A DNA stretch of 64,000 nucleotides from Sphingomonas sp. S2-65 (GTDB lineage Bacteria; Pseudomonadota; Alphaproteobacteria; Sphingomonadales; Sphingomonadaceae). The position numbers and the translations under genes were made by a program. The stretch lies in the NCBI RefSeq assembly GCF_021513175.1, contig NZ_CP090953.1, positions 434,001 to 498,000 of the forward strand, read 5' to 3'. The notes under the pieces were generated by a model. It made no database searches. It was given only the letters and a program-made list of their open reading frames with translations, and was not told the DNA's origin. Below, in pieces: positions 1 through 8,319 of this stretch. Each line of letters starts with the position of its first letter. The stretch's first letter is position 1.

Positions 1-26
1 CCGCTGGCTGCCAGGCTGCTTGGTGC

Positions 27-560
27 ATGATCCACACGGCAAGGCTCGTCCTGCGGCCGACCGAAGCGCGCGATCGTGAACCGTTGATCGCCATGCTCGC
101 CAACCCGGAAGTGATGCGCGACCTGGTGCGCAATCCCACGCGGGAGACCGCCCAAGCCAGCATCGATCGCCATATCGGCTACCGCGACAGCCATGGCTTG
201 GGCTTCTGGACGGTCGAGCACGACGGCGCAGTGGCGGGGCTGTGCGGCCTGAAGCCGGGCGCACCGAACACCCCGATCCAGGGCGAAACGGAAATCGGCT
301 GGCTGTTCGACCTGCCGTTCTGGGGCAAGGGGCTGGCGACGGAAGCCGCCCGGGCGTCGTTGGAGTGGGGCTGGGCCAACACCCCGGCGCCCCGCGTGGT
401 GGCGATCACCGCCGCGGGTCACATCAAGAGCCAGCAGGTCATGGATCGGCTTGGCATGCATCGACTGGTCGACGGCGACTTCAACCATCCCCTGTTCGCC
501 GAGGAAGACGCCATGCGCGCGACGGTGACGTTCGCGATTCATCGGCCGGGAACGCATTGA
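27..560 (+). CDS. GNAT family N-acetyltransferase (RimJ/RimL-like)
   Basis: A 177-residue protein with the layout of the GNAT acetyltransferases that modify protein N-termini or small amines. It opens with the typical first strand (ARLVLRPTEARD), and residues 90-110 hold the acetyl-CoA binding motif (IGWLFDLPFWGKGLATEA, of the form x-x-G-x-G/A). A late NxxS-like helix region (IKSQQVMDRLGM) matches the usual C-terminal conserved segment. The substrate cannot be read from the sequence. Its TGA overlaps the ATG of the next gene by one base (position 560), so the two are probably co-transcribed and translationally coupled. Start is the first ATG; no strong Shine-Dalgarno is visible and upstream sequence is cut by the window edge. 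Confidence 0.9.
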   Translation: MIHTARLVLRPTEARDREPLIAMLANPEVMRDLVRNPTRETAQASIDRHIGYRDSHGLGFWTVEHDGAVAGLCGLKPGAPNTPIQGETEIGWLFDLPFWGKGLATEAARASLEWGWANTPAPRVVAITAAGHIKSQQVMDRLGMHRLVDGDFNHPLFAEEDAMRATVTFAIHRPGTH

Positions 561-2803
561 TGGATACCCAAGCCGGGCCGCCGCGAGAGATGCTCGCTTC
601 CGGAAGGCTGCGCTGGCTGTTCGTCGCCGCGATCCTCACCGGGTCCTTCCTGCTGTTCCTTGTCCAGCCGATGATCGCGCGCATGGCACTGCCGCGGATC
701 GGCGGCGCACCGGCCGTGTGGAATTCGGCGATGCTGGTGTACCAGGCGTTGTTACTCGCCGGCTATGCCTATGCCCATTGGCTGGGGCGGTTCCGCCTGC
801 GTGTTCAGGCGCTGGTGCATGTCGGCGTGCTCGCAGTGGCGGCCTTGCAGCTGCCGATTGGCCTCATCGCCACGGAACTGCCGGGCTCGATCGATCCCGC
901 GCTCTGGGTGCCATGGCTGCTATGCGCGTCGATCGGCCCGTTGTTCTTCGCGATCTCGGCCCAGGCGCCGTTGCTCCAGCGCTGGTACGCAGCGGCAAGC
1001 GGCGGACGCGATCCCTACGCCCTCTACGCCGCGTCCAACATCGGCAGCTTTGGCGGGTTGATCGCCTACCCCCTGCTGGTCGAACCTGGCCTGGCACTGC
1101 ATGGTCAAAGCTGGCTCTGGACCGCCGGCTATGCGCTGGTCGCGGTGCTGGTGGCGGGCTGTGGGCTGCTGTTACCCACCAACTCCGGCGATGCAGTGCC
1201 GGAACTCGCCCATAGTGTCCGCCCCACGCCGGGGCGTGTCGCGTGGTGGATCGCCCTTGCCCTCGTGCCATCGGGGCTGATGCTGGCGACCACGACCTTC
1301 CTCACGACCGACATCGTCGCGGTACCGCTCCTGTGGGTGCTACCGCTCGGACTGTACCTGCTCAGCTTCTCGCTCGCCTTCCGCGAAGGCTCAGCCTTGC
1401 CCGATCTGCTCGCCAAGTTCGTGCCGGTCATGTTGCTGCTGTTCGGCGCGACGCTGATCGCCGGGCATCAACAGTTCGCCTATCTCAACGCAGCCATCGG
1501 GCTGTTGTTGCTGTTCATGGTGTCGGTAGCGCTGCATGCCCGCATGTACGCGCTGCGGCCCGCGCCCGACCGGCTGACCGGCTTCTACCTGGCGATGGCG
1601 TTCGGGGGAGCGCTGGGCGGCGTATTCTCGGCACTGGTTGCGCCGCTGGTGTTCGACTGGACCTATGAATATCCGCTTCTGATCCTGGCGGCGGGGCTGC
1701 TGGTGCCCCAGAGCTTCCTCTTCCCGGCGCTGGAGCGGTTCTGGAGAGGCTCGCGGGCGGCTCAGCGGGGCCGGACGGTGCTGATGATCGTGGTGGTGGT
1801 CGGGCTGGTCGCCCTAGGCTTCTGGAACCCGGGCCGGCTGTTCGGCAGCTTCAGCGAGCAAATGGCGTTCGTCGCAGTGGCGGCGGTAGGTCTGGTGGCG
1901 GTCGGGCGTCGTGCGCCGTTCATGGTGGCACTGGCCGGCGCATTGTTCATCTTCGGTGGCCAGCGCGCGATCGATATGTCGCTCAGCGGGGCGCGCATCC
2001 GCAGTTACTTCGGGGTGTATACCGTGACTGACCAGGACGGGGAGCGCAGGCTGGCCCACGGCACGACCGTCCACGGTCTGCAGCTGCTCGGCGCGCGCGA
2101 GCGGATGCCGACGACCTATTATGTTCCAGGGTCGGGCGTGGGGCAGGCGATGGAGGCCTTGCCCAGCCTCTATGGTCCGCGCGCACGCGTGGGCGTCGTG
2201 GGGCTCGGCACCGGGACGCTCGCTTGCTACGCGCGGCCTGGCCAGCAATGGCGGTTCTTCGAAATCGATCCAGCGGTGGTCCGCATCGCGCGCGAACGCT
2301 TCACGTTCCTGGCGCGGTGCCTGCCCGATCCCACCGTACTACTGGGCGATGCCCGGTTGCAGATCGACCACATGCCCGCCGCGAGCCTGGATCTCCTGGC
2401 GCTCGACGCGTTCTCGTCCGACGCCGTGCCGATGCACCTGATGACGGCCGAGGCGTTTGCCAGTTATGGCCGGGTTCTGGCGCCGAACGGCTTGCTGCTG
2501 GTCCACATCTCGAACCGGTTCCTGGCACTCACGCCCGTGGTTGCCGCCGCTGCCGAGCGGGGCGGCTGGCATGCGGCGCGGATGATCTACCAGCCAAGCG
2601 CGCTGGAGAAACAGGACGAGGCGTCGACCTCCGACTGGATCGCGCTGTCGCACGATCCCGCCAAGCTCGCCGCGCTGACGGGTACGGGCCATGGCTGGCG
2701 GCCGCTCGTCGCCAGGCGCGGCTTCGCAGGCTGGACCGACGACTATGCGTCGATCGTACCGGTTCTACGCGGCACCGGCGGCGGCGCCTCGGACGACGAT
2801 TAG
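560..2803 (+). CDS. Membrane protein fused to spermidine-synthase-like domain
   Basis: A 747-residue two-part protein. The N-terminal two thirds (roughly residues 20-440) is a chain of hydrophobic segments resembling a multi-pass membrane or MFS-like domain. The C-terminal part resembles spermidine synthases: around residues 540-555 lies a glycine-rich nucleotide-binding motif (VGVVGLGTGTLA), followed by an acidic end of strand 2 (FFEIDPAVV) and the loop LLALDAFSSDAVP. Such fusions are common in proteobacteria and usually lack a proven aminopropyltransferase role, so function is open. The ATG at 560 overlaps the preceding stop. A longer frame-open extension upstream was rejected because it would cover the acetyltransferase gene. 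It ends in a 4-base tail-to-tail overlap with the minus-strand lipoprotein gene. Confidence 0.88.
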   Translation: MDTQAGPPREMLASGRLRWLFVAAILTGSFLLFLVQPMIARMALPRIGGAPAVWNSAMLVYQALLLAGYAYAHWLGRFRLRVQALVHVGVLAVAALQLPIGLIATELPGSIDPALWVPWLLCASIGPLFFAISAQAPLLQRWYAAASGGRDPYALYAASNIGSFGGLIAYPLLVEPGLALHGQSWLWTAGYALVAVLVAGCGLLLPTNSGDAVPELAHSVRPTPGRVAWWIALALVPSGLMLATTTFLTTDIVAVPLLWVLPLGLYLLSFSLAFREGSALPDLLAKFVPVMLLLFGATLIAGHQQFAYLNAAIGLLLLFMVSVALHARMYALRPAPDRLTGFYLAMAFGGALGGVFSALVAPLVFDWTYEYPLLILAAGLLVPQSFLFPALERFWRGSRAAQRGRTVLMIVVVVGLVALGFWNPGRLFGSFSEQMAFVAVAAVGLVAVGRRAPFMVALAGALFIFGGQRAIDMSLSGARIRSYFGVYTVTDQDGERRLAHGTTVHGLQLLGARERMPTTYYVPGSGVGQAMEALPSLYGPRARVGVVGLGTGTLACYARPGQQWRFFEIDPAVVRIARERFTFLARCLPDPTVLLGDARLQIDHMPAASLDLLALDAFSSDAVPMHLMTAEAFASYGRVLAPNGLLLVHISNRFLALTPVVAAAAERGGWHAARMIYQPSALEKQDEASTSDWIALSHDPAKLAALTGTGHGWRPLVARRGFAGWTDDYASIVPVLRGTGGGASDDD

Positions 2804-3291
2804 GCGCCCGCCAGCGCCGCTTCGAGAGCGCTGATCCGGCTGGCCTGCCCCGCTCCGACGGCGTCGGCGCGTTTTGCCGCTTCCTGAAGGGCAGGGTAGG
2901 GCGGCTGACCGCTTGCGCCCCGCTCGATGACCAACGTCTCCAAGTCGGTCTGAAGCGTCGTGACCGGGGCCCGCAGCGCGTCCAGCGTGCTCAGTGCCAC
3001 TTGCGCGTCGAGCCAGCGCTCGGACCCCGCCGCCAGGCCGCGGGCGACGGCGACCTTTGCCTCCGCGTCCCGCGCGGCGCTCGCGAAGCGCTTCTCGGCA
3101 TCGTCGAGGCTCGCGCTGATTGTGGCGATCCTGGCGTCCAGCGCCGGGTCCGCCACCGCGACGGGTGCCCGGCGCTCGGGCTCCGCCAGGTTCTGCTTCT
3201 CCACCGCACGCGGCAGGAGCGAGGGATAAGGACCGGTAGGGTCAGCGCATGCGCTGAGGCCGATCGCGAGCAGGGGGACAAGGCGTCGCAT
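2800..3291 (-). CDS. Putative lipoprotein with coiled-coil-like helices
   Basis: A 163-residue protein when begun at the ATG at 3291. That start gives a short lipoprotein signal peptide (MRRLVPLLAIGLSACAD) with lipobox LSAC, so the mature protein would be lipid-anchored. The rest is alanine-, glutamate- and arginine-rich with heptad-like spacing (about residues 50-160), suggesting long helices. No enzyme motif is seen. An upstream in-frame ATG at 3327 would add 12 residues before the signal peptide and is less likely. I do not recognise the family. The reading frame, lipobox and convergent fit with the neighbouring gene make a real gene likely. Confidence 0.75.
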   Translation of the reverse strand: MRRLVPLLAIGLSACADPTGPYPSLLPRAVEKQNLAEPERRAPVAVADPALDARIATISASLDDAEKRFASAARDAEAKVAVARGLAAGSERWLDAQVALSTLDALRAPVTTLQTDLETLVIERGASGQPPYPALQEAAKRADAVGAGQASRISALEAALAGA

Positions 3292-3372
3292 GCCGACCGC
3301 TTTAAGTTTGTAAAAAATCGTACGCAACGGGCTTGCGTCCCTCCGATTCGGCTTCTAAGGACGCCTCTCCCG

Positions 3373-3449
3373 GCGCCCGTAGCTCAGCTGGATAGAGCAT
3401 CAGACTACGAATCTGAGGGTCGGACGTTCGAATCGTTCCGGGCGCACCA
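3373..3449 (+). tRNA. tRNA-Arg (anticodon ACG)
   Basis: A 77-base cloverleaf with an encoded CCA end. The acceptor stem GCGCCCG (3373-3379) pairs with CGGGCGC (3439-3445), followed by A and CCA. The anticodon stem TCAGA/TCTGA encloses the loop CTACGAA, giving anticodon ACG for arginine (CGU/CGC codons after A34 editing to inosine). The T stem GGACG/CGTTC encloses loop TTCGAAT. The gene stands alone between a divergent lipoprotein gene and a strong terminator. Confidence 0.97.
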
Positions 3450-3478
3450 TTCTCCCCAACGGGAGAATAAAGGGAAAA

Positions 3479-3512
3479 GTTGGGAGCCCGGCCTTAGGGC
3501 CGGCTCCCCAAC
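3479..3512 (+). terminator. Inverted repeat after tRNA-Arg
   Basis: GTTGGG-AGCC-GGCC pairs with GGCC-GGCT-CCCCAAC around loop TTAG, with one shifted C. It lies 30 bases after the tRNA end and just before a second hairpin with a T-run. Probably part of 3' processing or termination of the tRNA transcript. Confidence 0.6.
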
Positions 3513-3515
3513 TCA

Positions 3516-3536
3516 CCGCTCGCGAAGCGGCTTTTT
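3516..3536 (+). terminator. Rho-independent terminator of tRNA-Arg
   Basis: Stem CCGCT/AGCGG (3516-3520 with 3526-3530) and loop CGCGA, followed by C and a run of five T at 3532-3536. This is the classic intrinsic terminator form on the plus strand, 67 bases after the tRNA. Confidence 0.8.
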
Positions 3537-3555
3537 CAACATCACCGAAGCAGCC

Positions 3556-3774
3556 CTAATCTCGGGCCTCTCCATGCAGGCTGTCGAGGATCTTGCCGCC
3601 TGCCATGAAGACGGCGATGGGGCAGACAGCGAACAGCAGCCGCCCGCCGAGCCCCGGATATTGGTGCAGGTAGTGCATCCCGCGCTCCACTGCGCCCGTC
3701 GCCAGGCCGTAGATGATCAGGAATGCCTCGAACTTTGTCTTGATGATGAAGAGGCTGCGCACACGATCCCACAT
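3556..3774 (-). CDS. Small conserved-looking membrane protein
   Basis: A 72-residue protein starting MWDRVRSLFIIKTKFEAF. It has two hydrophobic stretches (about residues 15-28 and 44-58, the latter RLLFAVCPIAVFMAGGKIL), so it is probably an inner-membrane protein with two short helices. A GAGAG purine run lies upstream of the ATG at 3774. The family is not recognised with certainty; small proteins of this shape occur in sphingomonads. A perfect CtrA-type box lies 66-81 bases upstream (3840-3855), which suggests cell-cycle control, though this is inference. It follows astB on the same strand with a 65-base gap. Confidence 0.7.
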   Translation of the reverse strand: MWDRVRSLFIIKTKFEAFLIIYGLATGAVERGMHYLHQYPGLGGRLLFAVCPIAVFMAGGKILDSLHGEARD

Positions 3775-3839
3775 GGCCAGCTCTCTGCAAGGAGCGGACC
3801 AACCGCTTAAAAGCGTGGGTTTTGCCCCGGATGCGGTGG

Positions 3840-3855
3840 TTAACTGTTAATTAAC
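3840..3855. promoter_or_regulatory. CtrA-type binding site
   Basis: TTAA-CTGTTAA-TTAAC matches the full CtrA consensus TTAA-N7-TTAAC without mismatch. It overlaps the last codons of astB and sits 66 bases upstream of the start of the small membrane protein gene (3774). TTAA is rare in this GC-rich sequence. Binding is inferred from the motif alone. Confidence 0.5.
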
Positions 3856-5093
3856 TCGACACATCCGACCATCTCAAGCAACGCCGCGCGTGCGCCCTCG
3901 ACCTGATCGATCAGGGCAGGGGCTTGCAGGTCCTCAGCAGCTATCGCTTCGGGCCAGTGGCGTTCGATCAACGCGCCGATCGCGTTCAGCTTCTCCGCGT
4001 CGACCATGAAGCGGGGATCTATGGTGGCGGGGTCGGCGACGACCCGCAGGCGCAGGCAGGCGGGCCCCCCGCCGTTGCTCATCGACTCCCGCACGTCGAT
4101 CACCTCCAGGCGGCGGATCGGGCCGTTGCCCGCGACATGCTCCTCCAGCCATCGCCACACGCTTGGCGTCTCGCGTGCCTCCTGGGGCACGATCAAGGTC
4201 GTTTCCCCTGTGGGGAGCGTCACCAGCTGCGCATTGAACAGGTAGGAGGCGATCGCGTCTTCGAGGCTCACTCTGGAAGCAGGCACTTCCACGATCTCGA
4301 CCTCGGGCAGCGCGTCGCGCAAGTCGGCGTAGAGCGCGTTTGGATCGGCGAACGCCTGTTCGTGCGCGAACAGAACGCGCCCGTTCGCCACTGCGACCAC
4401 ATCGTTGTGGAAGGCGCCGGCGGCGATCGCCTCGGGCGATTGTTGTGCGAAGAAGGTTCGGGCGGGATCCAGGCCATGAAGGCGGGCGATGGCCTCGCTC
4501 GCGTCGCGGTGCTGGCGTGCGGGAAAGGCGCCGCCCGCCACGCCGAACACGAACACCTCAATCCCGGGGGCGTCGTGATGCGCCGCCAGTCGCATATGAT
4601 TGGCCGCGCCCTCGTCTCCGAAGGGAGGAGGAACCGGACCGTGCACGCGAAACGCATCATGGGCGAAGGCGAGGCGCAGTTGCGCCAGGGTTTCCGGCCA
4701 TTCATGGCTGCGGTGCGGCAGGGTGGCGAGGTTCGCCGTGGTGAGATGGCAGCGCCCGTCTGCGGCGTCCGGAGACGGCGACACCGTGGCGGCGTTGGCG
4801 GCCCACATCGCCGAAGCCGAGAAAGCCTGGGCGCGCAGATGGGGTGGGGCGAGTTGGTAGCTCGTGCCCAAGCTCCGCAGCCAGCGACGGTTGGGCCGCG
4901 CGTGCGGCAGCAAGATGCCCTGGGCCAATCCGAGGCTGAGGTTCGCCCGCATCTTGGCCAATCCCTGCAACGCCGCGGCACGGGGGCGCGAGACGAGACC
5001 CTGGTTGCGCGTCGCGGCGAGATTTCCCGGGCTGAGCCCTGCGAAATTGTGGCTTGGGCCGATGATCCCGTCGAAGTTGATCTCGCGGAGCAT
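3840..5093 (-). CDS. astB: N-succinylarginine dihydrolase
   Basis: A 417-residue protein that hydrolyses N2-succinylarginine to succinylornithine, CO2 and ammonia, the second step of the arginine succinyltransferase (AST) pathway. It begins with the family signature EINFDGIIGPSHNFAGLS. The GME-fold catalytic elements are visible: a histidine in the segment AGAFHNDVVAVANGRVLF and the nucleophilic cysteine in MSNGGGPACLRLRV near the C-terminus. Length fits the family. The ATG at 5093 shares one base with the astA stop (TGATG). A codon further upstream in frame (5096) is TTG and was not used. Last gene of the AST cluster; astC, astD and a classical astE are not in this window. Confidence 0.96.
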   Translation of the reverse strand: MLREINFDGIIGPSHNFAGLSPGNLAATRNQGLVSRPRAAALQGLAKMRANLSLGLAQGILLPHARPNRRWLRSLGTSYQLAPPHLRAQAFSASAMWAANAATVSPSPDAADGRCHLTTANLATLPHRSHEWPETLAQLRLAFAHDAFRVHGPVPPPFGDEGAANHMRLAAHHDAPGIEVFVFGVAGGAFPARQHRDASEAIARLHGLDPARTFFAQQSPEAIAAGAFHNDVVAVANGRVLFAHEQAFADPNALYADLRDALPEVEIVEVPASRVSLEDAIASYLFNAQLVTLPTGETTLIVPQEARETPSVWRWLEEHVAGNGPIRRLEVIDVRESMSNGGGPACLRLRVVADPATIDPRFMVDAEKLNAIGALIERHWPEAIAAEDLQAPALIDQVEGARAALLEMVGCVELINS

Positions 5094-6103
5094 CAACGGG
5101 CGACGTGGACGATCTTGTCCCCTTCCTTCACCCCGAGCAGGGCCGCGGATGCGGGATCGATGGTCACGCCGTCGGGACCGATACCGACCTTGCCCTGCGT
5201 GACTTGGAAGCCGGCGAGCCTGCCGGTCGCGATCAGGGCGGACTGGTCGGCAGCGCCGATGCGCGCAACGCGGGCGGTGACCGCTTCGCGGATCGTCTTC
5301 ACCTGGTCGGTGCGGGCGGTCATGGTCGGACCACCGTCGAAGATGTCGATATATTTCTCGTACGCGAAGCCTTCGTTCTCGAGCATCCGCATCGCCGCCC
5401 GCCCGTTTGGATGGGGGATGCCCATCACCGCGCGGGCATGGTCGTTCAGCATCGCGGTATAGATCGGGTGCTTGGGCATCAGATCGGCAATGAATTGATT
5501 GCCATGGGCGGCGTTGAAGCTGTCGGCATCCTGGAAGTTCATGCCGAAGAACCTGCCCGCCACGCCGTCCCAGAAGGGCGAGGCGCCGGCCTCATCGATA
5601 ACGCCGCGCAGTTCGGCGAGGATGCGATCGGCGAAGCGGGCACGGTGGTACGCGATGAACAGGTAGCGGCTGCGGGCGAGCAGCAGCCCCAGCCCGCCGG
5701 CGCGCTCATGAGGATGGAGAAACAGGCCGCCTACTTCAGACGAACTCTCAAGATCGTTCACCAGGCTCAGCATTTCGGCGCGGAACGTGCGGTTGAGCTC
5801 GCGGCTATGCTTGGTGACGGTGCCGATGCGATAGCTGTAGAAGGGCCAGGTCTGGCCGACATGCGTGAAGATCTGGCAGGTGCCCCGGACGTCGCCGGTT
5901 TCGGCATTCTCCAGGACGAGGACGAACAGGTCGTCGAACAGCCCGTCCTCGGTTCGGGCAAAGGCGGCGTGACTTCGCTCCAGCTTCGCCCGCAGCGAGG
6001 CGCGCTCGGGCGGCAGATTGGTGAACCCGCCGCCCGTCAGCTTCGCCATTTCGTAGAGGGGCTGCAGATCCTCGTCCCGCGCGGCGCGGATGCGAAAGCT
6101 CAC
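5093..6103 (-). CDS. astA: Arginine N-succinyltransferase
   Basis: A 336-residue enzyme that transfers succinyl from succinyl-CoA to arginine, the first AST step. It starts VSFRIRAARDEDLQPLYEMA and contains the family segments KLTGGGFTNLPPERASL and FFGMNFQDADSFNA. The C-terminal EEGDKIVHVAR-like end is also typical. The start is a GTG at 6103, preceded by GAGGTGG at good spacing and overlapping the previous stop as GTGA. A longer open frame upstream (to 6292) lies inside the neighbouring hydrolase gene in another frame and is rejected. Tight coupling with the M20 hydrolase and astB points to one catabolic operon. Confidence 0.96.
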   Translation of the reverse strand: MSFRIRAARDEDLQPLYEMAKLTGGGFTNLPPERASLRAKLERSHAAFARTEDGLFDDLFVLVLENAETGDVRGTCQIFTHVGQTWPFYSYRIGTVTKHSRELNRTFRAEMLSLVNDLESSSEVGGLFLHPHERAGGLGLLLARSRYLFIAYHRARFADRILAELRGVIDEAGASPFWDGVAGRFFGMNFQDADSFNAAHGNQFIADLMPKHPIYTAMLNDHARAVMGIPHPNGRAAMRMLENEGFAYEKYIDIFDGGPTMTARTDQVKTIREAVTARVARIGAADQSALIATGRLAGFQVTQGKVGIGPDGVTIDPASAALLGVKEGDKIVHVAR

Positions 6104-7308
6104 AGGCCACCTCGTTCGGCAAGCCGGAGGATGCTGATTGCCGACAAGGCGGCACGTTCGGCGAGTGAGTCCGGGATCAGAAATTCCTCCATGGAATGAA
6201 TTGCGCCGCCGCGCACGCCCATCGTGTCGATCACGGGCACGCCGCAGGCAGCGATGTTGTTGCCGTCGCAAACGCCGCCGGTGGCTTTCCACGCGATCTG
6301 CAAGCCCAACGCCGCACCGGCTCCCTGAACGAGGTGGAACAGTTGCAGCGATCGGGGGTCGAGCGGCTTTGGCGGGCGATTGAAGCTGCCGTGCACTTCG
6401 ATCCTGACCTCGTGCTCGCGGCTGACGCTCTCCACGATGCGCTGGATCGCCGTGGTGGCATCGTCGATCGCCTCCTGCGCGCGCGGTCGGAAGTTGACGC
6501 GGAGGATGGCGAGTTCGGGCACGACGTTGTTGGGGCCACCGCCGTCAATCCGCGCGGGATTGACCGAGAGTGCGGGCGTACCCGCCGAGGCGAGGCGGAC
6601 CGCCAGGTCGGCGGCGGCGACAAGAGCGTTGCGGCCTGTTTCGGGATTACGGCCGGCATGGGCACTGCGGCCGCGAACGATCAGCGAGAAATTGCCCGTG
6701 CCGCCTCTTGCGCCGGCGAGCGTGCCGTCGGGCAACGCCGGCTCATAGGTGAAGGCGACGTGCTTGCCACGCGCGGCGCGCGCGATGAGCGCCGCAGACG
6801 CGAAGGAGCCGGTCTCCTCGTCGGAGTTGATCACGACGTCATAGCCCAGGCGCGGCGCAAGGGGGCTTGCCTCGACCGCCTGCAAGGCAGCGAGCATCAC
6901 CGCCAGCCCGCCCTTCATGTCCGCCGCACCCGGGCCGTTCAGTGTCCCGTCCGGCAGCCACCGCGCGGACTGGAACGGGTGATCGACGGGGTAGACGGTG
7001 TCCATGTGGCCGGTGAAGAGCAGCTGGAGCGGCGCATCGGGCCGGACGCTCAGGCGGAGATGCTGGCCGTGCGCCAGTTGTTCGACCTGACCCGCGGGCG
7101 AGACGCTTTCCACCGGGTCAGGCTCGATCAGCGAGAGCGCGCCGGGCAGAACGGCGAAGGCGTCGGCGAGCAGGCCGGCCATTGTCCGCAGGCCTGCCAG
7201 GTTGCGCGTACCGCTGTTGATCGCGACCCAGCTTTCGGTCTGGGCCAGCATCGGGGCTGCGCCCACATGAGCGATAGCGTCGCGCTCCAGGTCGGTGACT
7301 GCAATCAT
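6100..7308 (-). CDS. M20-family metallohydrolase in the AST cluster
   Basis: A 402-residue zinc hydrolase of the M20 (ArgE/carboxypeptidase G2/DapE) family. The metal and catalytic residues are in place: GHMDTVYP with H101 and D103, the bridging aspartate D130 in GAADMKGG, the base E164 in DEETGS, and a C-terminal histidine in GGAIHSMEEF. The dimerisation lid is present between. It is first in the cluster and its TGA overlaps the astA GTG by four bases. Classical AST pathways end with AstE, an M14-family desuccinylase. Position here suggests this M20 enzyme may remove succinyl from succinylglutamate or a related intermediate. That role is inference; the family assignment is firm. Confidence 0.9.
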   Translation of the reverse strand: MIAVTDLERDAIAHVGAAPMLAQTESWVAINSGTRNLAGLRTMAGLLADAFAVLPGALSLIEPDPVESVSPAGQVEQLAHGQHLRLSVRPDAPLQLLFTGHMDTVYPVDHPFQSARWLPDGTLNGPGAADMKGGLAVMLAALQAVEASPLAPRLGYDVVINSDEETGSFASAALIARAARGKHVAFTYEPALPDGTLAGARGGTGNFSLIVRGRSAHAGRNPETGRNALVAAADLAVRLASAGTPALSVNPARIDGGGPNNVVPELAILRVNFRPRAQEAIDDATTAIQRIVESVSREHEVRIEVHGSFNRPPKPLDPRSLQLFHLVQGAGAALGLQIAWKATGGVCDGNNIAACGVPVIDTMGVRGGAIHSMEEFLIPDSLAERAALSAISILRLAERGGL

Positions 7309-7370
7309 CGCCGACGTGGTAGCGCGAAGCGGCGGCGGGTGAACACCCCTGCGTCGCTCAAAAAGTCTGG

Positions 7371-8258
7371 CTAGAAATCCAGAACGAGCGCGGCGCGACT
7401 GGTGGTGTCGGTCGTCTTGCGGCCTTCGGGGGGCATGCTTTCATACTGCACCGTATAGCTGAACTGCGCCGAGAGCGGCCCGATCAGCTTGGTGAGCAGC
7501 GCCGACTTACTTGTGACGGTGCTGTTCGCGGCCTGTAGATATGCCGAGGCGTTCTGCGTGACGGACACGCTGGGCGACAATTTCCAGCCGAAGTCCACCG
7601 AACCGCGGGCAGCGACGTTGCTTTCGACGCTGGTGTCGATGAACTCGGTGCGCCGGAACGCTGGCCCGAGTTCCAGGTCCAGCTTCACGGCCGGCGAGCG
7701 CACGGCACTGTACCCCGCGCCTGTGGACAGCGAGATGCGGTCGTAGAAGCCCGAGAAGCGGTCGCTTTCATACTGCGCGGCGCCGTACAGATAGGCGCGG
7801 TCGTCGAACTTCCAGTTCGGCTCGTAGGCCGCGAGGTAGCGTTCCTGGTTGGTGACACCGAGGCTCTTCTGATAATCGGTGCGAACCCGCACTTTGTGAC
7901 GCCATTCCAGCCCCTCGCGAGTCAGTTCGGCGGCCGCCGTGACGCCGACATTCTCCGTGTTGCCGGTCGACACATAGCCGCCAAGTTCGGCGTGCCCCCT
8001 CAGCAGGTCGAGAAAGTCGGATTGGCGCAACTTGCGGGTGGCGTTCTGCTGCCGGTCGTTGCGCCACTCGGTGGCGATCCGCGTCACGAGATCGGCGCTG
8101 TCGGGTGCGGCTTCCCTGGCATATTTGACGATGACGCTCACGTCGCCTTCGTTGCCGGACGCCATCGCCGAATCCAGCATCGCCTTGATCGTCGGCGGGA
8201 TCGTCGGATCGTCCGTGTTGGCGAGCAGCAGCGGCAGGGCGAAGAGCAGGGCACGCAT
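7371..8258 (-). CDS. DUF481 (YdiY-like) outer-membrane protein
   Basis: A 295-residue protein when begun at the ATG at 8258, which exposes a signal-like N-terminus (MRALLFALPLLLANT). After a helical stretch (to about residue 90) come alternating beta strands from ELGGYVSTGNTENVGVT onward, ending in an aromatic residue (ALVLDF), as expected for an outer-membrane barrel. The segment YVSTGNTE followed by charged strand pairs is the DUF481 hallmark. The family's role is unsettled, perhaps salt or envelope related. A longer frame to 8342 would run into rppH and lacks a signal peptide at its start. Confidence 0.85.
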   Translation of the reverse strand: MRALLFALPLLLANTDDPTIPPTIKAMLDSAMASGNEGDVSVIVKYAREAAPDSADLVTRIATEWRNDRQQNATRKLRQSDFLDLLRGHAELGGYVSTGNTENVGVTAAAELTREGLEWRHKVRVRTDYQKSLGVTNQERYLAAYEPNWKFDDRAYLYGAAQYESDRFSGFYDRISLSTGAGYSAVRSPAVKLDLELGPAFRRTEFIDTSVESNVAARGSVDFGWKLSPSVSVTQNASAYLQAANSTVTSKSALLTKLIGPLSAQFSYTVQYESMPPEGRKTTDTTSRAALVLDF

Positions 8259-8319
8259 CACAGCTTGCCTTATGCCGGCCAATGCGGCGCGAAAAGGGCG
8301 ACTAGAGGTGAAAAGAGCT

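Noticed and set aside
2224..3810. A 528-residue plus-strand frame crossing the lipoprotein gene, the tRNA and two terminators.
   Set aside because: It runs through a tRNA and two structured RNA elements, so it cannot be one gene.
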